Shown piece by piece: positions 55,791-61,961 of a stretch of 61,961 bases of DNA (positions are counted from its first letter, which is position 1; every line of letters starts with the position of its first letter). Position numbers and translations under genes: made by a program. Under the pieces are notes generated by a model. That model worked only from the letters and a program-made list of their open reading frames with translations, did not search any database and was not told the origin of the DNA. The DNA comes from Ochromonas danica (lineage: Eukaryota > Sar > Chrysophyceae > Chromulinales > Chromulinaceae): positions 1-61,961 of the forward strand of contig VKHL01000163.1 in the NCBI GenBank assembly GCA_015146655.1, written 5' to 3'.

Positions 55791-56016
55791 TCTTTTGGAG
55801 GCTTTGTTTGCTTCGAAGGATAACGTCCCGTTGAAAAGGCACCACAATACAATACAAAACAACAACATTATCACGACACTCAAATAAACTTACTATATAC
55901 ATTAATCCAACCAAATCTCCTTATTCGCCGCAACAATTGCACAGCATATTTGAGACGGACGATGACATCGATAACACTTTTCAAAACAGGAGTAAGAAAA
56001 GAAGAAGAAGCATAAA

Positions 56017-59000
56017 CTAGGCGTCTTGTTTCTCGTCCTCGACAACTTCCTCTTCCCGCCGCTCTCCATCTCTGGGTAGTAAAACTGCTGATCTATCGGT
56101 AAGGTCACCCTGTGAAGCCGTTAAAGAAGAAATAACTGGTGAGGAGTGGGGCTGCTGTGTATCCTCCATTCCTTCAATCTCTTGGAGCCCTCGCTGCTCA
56201 GATGTCTGTTGTGTAGAATCAGAATGTCCCATATCCACTGATTCCTGCGTCGTCGTGGCTGCTCTGGAAGAAGAGCCAGAAGAATCTCTTGCTGGTGATG
56301 CAAAGCTAAGCGCTGCACGCAAGAGAGTTATTGTGCTGCGACGCCGTGTTTTCTTCTTTTTCTTCTCGTTCTCCTTTGAATGCAAACCACTACCTTCTCT
56401 AACTGAAGCCTCACTCGACGCATGATCTCCCTCCTTCACCGTTTCAACGATTGGATTCAAGGGAACAGACGCATCTCTCGAATCATTGTCTGCTCTATCT
56501 TCCGTCATTTCAACGATTGGATTTGGCAGAACAGGCGCATCTCTTAAAGCGCGGTCTGCTCCGTCCTCCATAACTTCAACGATTGCACTCGCTGGAGGAA
56601 GAGGAGGGGAAACAGGATCAACATCTGGCTCTAATTCACGTCCTTCCGTTGAGTTCGTAATCGGCAGGTCCGATGCCTCTATTCTGTTTTCTTCGGATCT
56701 TGACTCTTCCAAACCACTAGCTGTATTAGACTCTAAAGCATGAAGAGGATCTGCTGGGAGAGGAGGAGGAGGATTGTTCGCATCAGAATGTGGAGCAGAA
56801 ATCCCGCCAATGCCTCCAAAGAGAAGCAACAACGATGATCTCAAAGAGCGTGTTTTCTTCTTCTCAACAACAGCGGTATTGCCGCCTTCGTCTTCTTGGA
56901 TTCTTAACGGATTGTTTGATTCTAAGCCTTGATCAAGAGGGATAGGTGCGGGGACAGAGTCTGGGGGTATTTGATCATCCACAGTTTCCTGAGGAGACGA
57001 TCTAGAGGCAACAGCAATACCATCATCCTCTCCCTGGACATCTTCTCCTTCTTCCACATCTCCTTTTCTGCCCTCCTCATTACCTTCTTCTCTATCCCTG
57101 CGCACCTCGTCTTCCGACGGGTTAGTGTTGTCATTCAAAGAAGAGGAAGCATTGCCTTGATAGCGCATTGTAGAGGTGACCAAAAGACTCAATCGCCTCC
57201 ACCCTCGTGCAATCACATTTGTTGAAGGGGTAACTTCTAGGTCCTCTTCGCGAGGCTTTGACGCAGTGGAAGTGCTGCTGCTCCTAGCCACCTGATCTTG
57301 AGGAACATTAGCATCGGCAGCTCCCTCAACCAGATCATCCCAGATTCTATGAAAGAAAACCAACATGATTAGTGCAATGGCCAGGCGCAGTGAAGTGTAA
57401 CAGTCTTTTAGATCAGGACTAACCCTGGACTTTCGCTTTTCCCTCTCACACCAACTCTCGACACCTTATCCATACCCCCCTCCTCCTCCTCTCCATCCAC
57501 ACTGTCCTTCTCCTCTCCATTTGCTACATCAAGTGCAAAGAGACGAGAAGAAAGGATAGGATTGGCATGAAATGTTGCAAGAGCCACAGATTCGCTTGCA
57601 ATCGACCCCTCTTCTTGTGCTTCCTGTACAGAGAGAGGATGGCCGGCTTTCGCTTTTGTCAGAGCTGGTAAGAGCATTTGAATCACAGATTGTTGTAACG
57701 CGGTGGTTTCCCTTTCATCATATCCGATCTGCCCTTCGCTTTGATGGATAGCACACTGATTCAGAGCACGGTCTCGGGACTTGTGGAAGTATCCTTTGGG
57801 AAGAGACGCTCGGACCCGAGATTCAAGAGTGTATTTCGTCCCCTTGCCCAAATGACCGCCATAACAAGGACAGTAACCACAAACTTCGAAGGTCTTCCGA
57901 TGGTAACAATGGCAAAGAAGAGACAGGATGAACATAATGAACACAGCACCAATGGGGACGAGGATTTGCGCCACGAGGGGCCAGGAATGATACCCAAGTG
58001 TCTCTTTCCCATTATTTCCTCCTGCATTTTGTGTTGGCGCAGCACTTGGAGATCGCGTGGGGGAAACAACAACAGCGGAAAGAAGTGCAGCGCTGGTGGC
58101 GGTACATTGCGCAAATATTGTACTTGTGCCGAACTCCCGCATGTAGAAATAGAGCCAGCGACTATAGTTGCCATGGGTTATCGAAGAGTTGACAATGCTC
58201 AAGATGTCCTGCGAAGCATCGCTCAGCCCTCCATACCCCTCGTTCTCTGCATAGAACATGAGACCGTAGATCACTTCCATTCGACCAACCTCCTGCACCA
58301 CTTCATCCATCACCCGCAGATCAATGTCTGCCGAAGAGGCACTAGTTGCCAGAGAGAGCACCGAAACAGTTGGATAAGTGCTAACATTTCTGTCGCTCCA
58401 CCCCAATATTTGCCTCAAAGTTGCTGAGAGTGTTTGCGTTGAAGAGGTGGAAGAGGAAAAGAGCGATGTGCTGTTCACATTGTCCAGGTCCACAAGTAGC
58501 TTCAACGACAACAAGGTCGACGAACTACCGTTCGTTGTGGGAGAAGCCGTGGGAGAGATAGTCCTTTCAACGGTCGGGGAAGAGGTAGAGAACGGTGCAT
58601 GAGAGGGCGAATCAGAAGTACTAGGCGCAAGGGAAGAGGGAAATAGTGTTGGTGAGATTGATGGAAAAGGAGAAATGGAGGTGGGGGCATTAGATACGGT
58701 GGGAAAAGGGCTAGACGTCGAAGTACTCTCAGTGGTGGGACTTAAGGTTGGGGTAGATGAAGAGACATCAAAAACGGTTGGGGAAGAAGTAAACAAAGCG
58801 GTGGGAGTGAAAGTGGGAGAAGAAGTTGAGGAGGTTGAAGGAAATGCTGTTGGGATCAGAGAGTTCTGCCCCGAGGAAGGTATCGGCGACGGGGAAGAAG
58901 TACTTGCTACAGAAGGAGTGAAAGAAGGCTGAGTGCTCTGAGAAGGACTGAGTGAGGAAGGTATCAGAGATGAAGGGTGTGCTGTCGGCCGAAAACTGTT

Positions 59001-59496
59001 GGTATCGCTGCCTTCGCTGGTGGGGGTTATTGTCAATAATACTGTTGGAGAGAAAGTGGGCGCGACGGATTGATGGGCTGAGGGGAGAGCAGAAGGGCTT
59101 TCTGAGCGCGTGGAAGAGGGCTGAAAGGAGAATGCCGGAGCCAAGCTTGCAGACGGGCTATCCGTGGACGCTGCAGAGGGCTCAATAGTAGGATGAGACG
59201 ATGAAGGGTGCAAGGAAGCTTCTGTCATGAAAAACCAATAAGTGAGCAATGACAGAAACAAAACACAATGGCTGGGGTGAAGTCGTCCAAACCTGTTGAG
59301 GGAGAGAATGTGGGGAACACAGTTGGGACAATAGTCGGTATTCCTCCTCGTATCCCGCATTTTCCTGTTCGATATTCACAAGAAGAGCAATCAACAATGA
59401 CACCAACCAGATACAGTCAATTAATAACAATCACCAACCAGCAGCAAAGGGCAACAGGAGCGATAAGATCTCAAGCAACAAATAGAGGAAGGCCAT
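56017..59496 (-). CDS. Mucin-like single-pass surface protein with a long cytosolic tail
   Basis: Four exons (59439-59496, 59293-59364, 57424-59221, 56017-57346) join in phase and give 1085 residues. The first exon is a signal peptide (MAFLYLLLEILSLLLPFAAG), chosen because every downstream Met lacks one. Residues 20-290 or so are Ser/Pro/Thr-rich in P-T-x-S-P / P-S-x-x-P-T units, probably O-glycosylated. A folded-looking domain follows (V-M-D-E-V-V-Q-E-V-G-R-M..., with several N-glycosylation sites). Then comes a TM helix (WPLVAQILVPIGAVFIMFIL) and a Cys-rich juxtamembrane stretch (C-H-C-Y-H...C-G-Y-C-P-C-Y). The cytosolic tail is about 530 residues, acidic, with basic KKK/RRR patches and three imperfect P-x-P-I-V-E repeats. 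The layout is that of an adhesion or recognition receptor. No known domain is identified; function unknown. Confidence 0.72.
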
Positions 59497-59748
59497 CCTA
59501 GAAGGCATGTATTTTAAACTGTAAATAGAACTCTCCGATCTGATCTATCGTGTCGGTATTTGGACAAAACAAGTCGAAGTGTTTTGTTTTCCAACGCCAA
59601 CACTCAAACCAGCCGCGCTGAAACTGCCAACCTGCGCTACAGGGCAAAATCGAGTATTTTCGATTTCGACTTAAGTCAGTGAACATGACGGGTTTTACAA
59701 CCCTTACCCCTTCAAAAGGATGATGTTGAAGAGGTAAGACAAGTCGCA
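59497..59748. promoter_or_regulatory. 252-bp divergent promoter of the terminal gene pair
   Basis: This region separates the starts of the mucin-like protein and the terminal ankyrin gene, so they are head-to-head and could be co-regulated. It contains a short inverted pair (AAATCGAGTATTTTCGATTT around 59648-59667). Confidence 0.4.
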
Positions 59749-61795
59749 ATGAACAGAGAAGTTTTCGAGTTGCTTTCTTCTTGTATCTCTCTAATTTCTC
59801 AAGTGGATAGTGTTCGCCAATCATTCCACCACAACGCGCACCAAATCGTTGGACTGGCTGAGAGCACATCTGTTTTCCTGCCTGCTCTTCAACTCCTCCG
59901 TGAACAACCTCAACTGTACCATCCAGGACAGAAAGTTGCTTTCCAAAAGTTGTGGGCGATACTCAACGAAGTGCTTCAACACTGCCAGACTCTCCTGCCA
60001 GGGAAGTTTTCTCTTTCGTTTCTGCATCTAGAGTCTGAGAGTAAAGAGAACACTGAAACAACAAGAAAACTCGAAGCGCTCCTGTACGAACAGGCCCAAC
60101 AACTTCCGCGTCTAATTGATCTAGAACTCAAAGAAGTCGATCGATTGACTCAGGTGAGTTAACTTCACTTTTTCCAAGAAGGTTTTCGTGATTGTGTACG
60201 TTGCAATGGCATGGCAGGAGGAGATTGTGTCATTTATCTATCGCGTGGACTATTTGGTCGCCGCTTACTATCAGCTTCTTGCTAAGCAGAGTTCAAACCT
60301 TGTTTTTGACGATATTGAGACAAGAAAAAGAGAGGCCGTGGAGCTCTGCGAGGATCTTCAGAAGGATGAGCCAGCAGATGTCTTGAAAGAGAAAACAGAA
60401 GCTGTGCACGAAACTCTCGCTTGCCTGCGCAGCAATGTTAAGAGTATGCATGACAAAGTCATGCTACAGTTTTGGCCTCATTCAGTTCTGAATGAGAATC
60501 GAGAGCTGCCTTCCCACAAACAAGCTTCATCCTCTCTTGTCGACCACAACCACAACTCGCTGGAGATTCTTCCGGAGGCCAAGGCGATCCTCGTCTCCGG
60601 TGATGTCTACACATGGGCATCCCAAGGAAATGCGGCGCCATTGGAATTGCTTTGGGACCTCCACTGTCTTTCAGCTTTGAAGGGAGTTGGAGAAAGATAT
60701 ACTTATCAAATGGAAGCGTGGCAGTCTCCGGAGGTAATTATTGACCTGATCAACGATGTTTACTATATGATGTTATGCATACCATCTGCTTTCTTTCGTT
60801 GTTGCATCAAAATAGAAGGTGCCACCTCTCATAATCGCTGCAGGTCTTGGTCACGCCCACTTTGTTGAACTCTTGTTACGCCACCCGGAAGTTGATGTAA
60901 ATGATTCTGATGATGAGGTGATTTTAGATGCGAAATGCGGAGCTACAATTATTTCTAATTGTGCTGTGTTTATTTCGTTTGTGTTAGTATGGATGGACGG
61001 CGTTACATTGCGCTAGTGATAAGGGTCATGTGGATACTGTGCTGCTAAGCGAGGGTCTGATAGACACAAACCGTCTCACGAAAGTAAGGGCTAAGATGCC
61101 TTCAAAATTGCAGTGTCATAATTTGACAATATTATTATCAGTAGAGTGAAGAATCTGCTTTGTATTTGGCTTCTTGTCGCGGGTATGCAGCGGTCGTGCA
61201 AACTCTACTCGATGACTATCGCGTTGACCCGAATCTCACCAAGAATGTGAGTTTCTTTGAGCGTTTGTTCTTTGCCGTATCACTCAGACTATCTGCCTTT
61301 CCTTTATCGCAGACTTGGTCGTCCCCGCTGCAGTTTGCGGTTGATATTGGCCGTATTTCCGTCGTGCAGGTTTTCACAGCCTGTCCTCGTTTGCTCATCA
61401 ATCATCAAACACGTGTAAGGCTCAAACTGTCATAAACTGTTGACAGCCAATCTCTAGTCAAGGTATGAATTTTCTTTCTGTTTAGTATGGAGACAGTGCG
61501 CTGCATTTCGCTTGCTATTTTGGCCAACATGAAATCGTCGAGATTCTACTGGCACATCCTGAGATTGATGTTAATCTTGTCAACAAGGTGAGTAAGTTAG
61601 GTATTTGACTTGTTGTATTTTCAACAGCATCAGTGATGTTTGTTTCTGCTTCAGAGAGGATATTGCCCTATTGATATTGTTTGCGGTGGATATCTTGTTC
61701 CGCAAGATCATAAGCACTATATTATGCATCTACTCAAGGCTCGTGGAGCCCTTCCTCCCAAACCCATAAACTCTCATGAAATACCTCCTCCTTAG
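59749..61795 (+). CDS. Helical-bundle (MLKL/HeLo-like) plus ankyrin-repeat protein, last gene before the telomere
   Basis: Eight exons (59749-60153, 60218-60733, 60816-60917, 60988-61083, 61145-61246, 61313-61414, 61486-61587, 61655-61795) join in phase 0 throughout (521 residues). Exons 1-2 encode about 300 residues that are almost all amphipathic helix. The pattern N-A-H-Q-I-V-G-L-A-E-S-T-S-V-F-L-P-A-L-Q-L-L, then another helix pair, recalls the N-terminal four-helix bundles of MLKL, HeLo and RPW8-type cell-death proteins. That assignment is by pattern only. Exons 3-8 each carry one ankyrin unit (Y-G-W-T-A-L-H-C-A-S; Y-G-D-S-A-L-H-F-A-C-Y-F-G), and five exons are 96-102 nt. No signal peptide. 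Helical bundle plus ankyrin array would suit a cytosolic sensor or adaptor. The stop at 61793-61795 lies 89 bp before the telomeric array. Confidence 0.78.
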
Positions 61796-61884
61796 GGAAA
61801 GGCATGGCAATGTTAATTGAGCCATAGACACAGTTTTTATACAATCTAGTATGTAATTTGGTTTTTTTTACCATGACATGCAGT

Positions 61885-61961
61885 TTAGGGTTAGGGTTAG
61901 GGTTAGGGTTAGGGTTAGGGTTAGGGTTAGGGTTAGGGTTAGGGTTAGGGTTAGGGTTAGG
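61885..61961 (+). repeat. Telomere, (TTAGGG)n at the chromosome end
   Basis: About 12.8 uninterrupted TTAGGG units run to the last base of the window, with the G-rich strand pointing outward, as expected at a right-hand chromosome end. The 89 bp between the last stop codon and the array (61796-61884) are AT-rich and show no subtelomeric repeat. The true telomere is probably longer than what was assembled. Confidence 0.98.

Noticed and set aside
57347-57423. Treating 56017-57366 and 57408-59360 as separate genes
   Set aside because: A 77-nt GT-AG intron joins them in phase 2, producing S-P-G-I-W-D-D. The second part has no credible start and reads as the cytosolic tail of the first.
1-61961. 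tRNA, rRNA or CRISPR features
   Set aside because: I looked for T-loop GTTCGA-type words in non-coding gaps, for rRNA-like conserved blocks and for spaced repeats. None formed a plausible RNA gene or array.

Overview
This is a eukaryotic chromosome end. The + strand finishes in an uninterrupted TTAGGG array (61885-61961), so the right edge is a telomere and the left edge (1) is an internal cut. The genome is compact: about 25 protein genes in 62 kb, convergent and divergent neighbours often 50-300 bp apart, and short introns (57-152 nt in the models below) that are almost all GT-AG. No rRNA or tRNA gene was recognised.

The organism is most likely a flagellated microbial alga, probably a photosynthetic stramenopile. 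This is inference. A plastid-type ribosomal-protein L11 methyltransferase carries an ER signal followed at once by Phe, as in secondary red plastids. There is an FTO demethylase, a family first described from vertebrates and marine algae. There is a Ser/Pro/Thr surface protein rich in PS..PT repeats of a type common in stramenopiles. EF-hand/calcyphosin-like and centriole-like acidic proteins suggest a flagellum. No species is claimed.

Layout. 1-1150 is AT-rich, with two minus-strand reading frames and an imperfect inverted repeat. 1157-18.5 kb is GC-richer: a DUSP-domain gene, a SCYL1-type pseudokinase, a six-Tudor protein, a weak gene model mixed with duplicated fragments, a large acidic YxxDF-motif protein, a calcyphosin-like EF-hand protein, a secreted phosphoesterase and PrmA. 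18.5-31 kb holds ECM29, a six-TM cation channel, FTO and a RING-vWA ubiquitin-ligase-like protein. 31.5-48 kb holds a secreted Cys-rich GPI-type protein, a TPR membrane protein, RPB4, a papain-like amidase, a DHHC acyltransferase, a small unknown protein, a C69-type peptidase, a Golgi-type sulfotransferase and a GDT1 transporter. FIG4 with an unusually long C-terminus runs from 48.1 to 53.5 kb.

The last 8 kb is the most distinctive part: an ankyrin gene, a mucin-like single-pass receptor with a long cytosolic tail, and a second ankyrin gene with an N-terminal helical bundle resembling MLKL/HeLo-type domains. In both ankyrin genes nearly every ankyrin repeat is its own ~102-nt exon with phase-0 introns. 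The last gene stops only 89 bp before the telomere. An interstitial, degenerate telomeric tract flanked by an 8-bp direct repeat lies at 42.76 kb. Most multi-exon models were checked for reading-phase continuity by hand; splice sites remain predictions.
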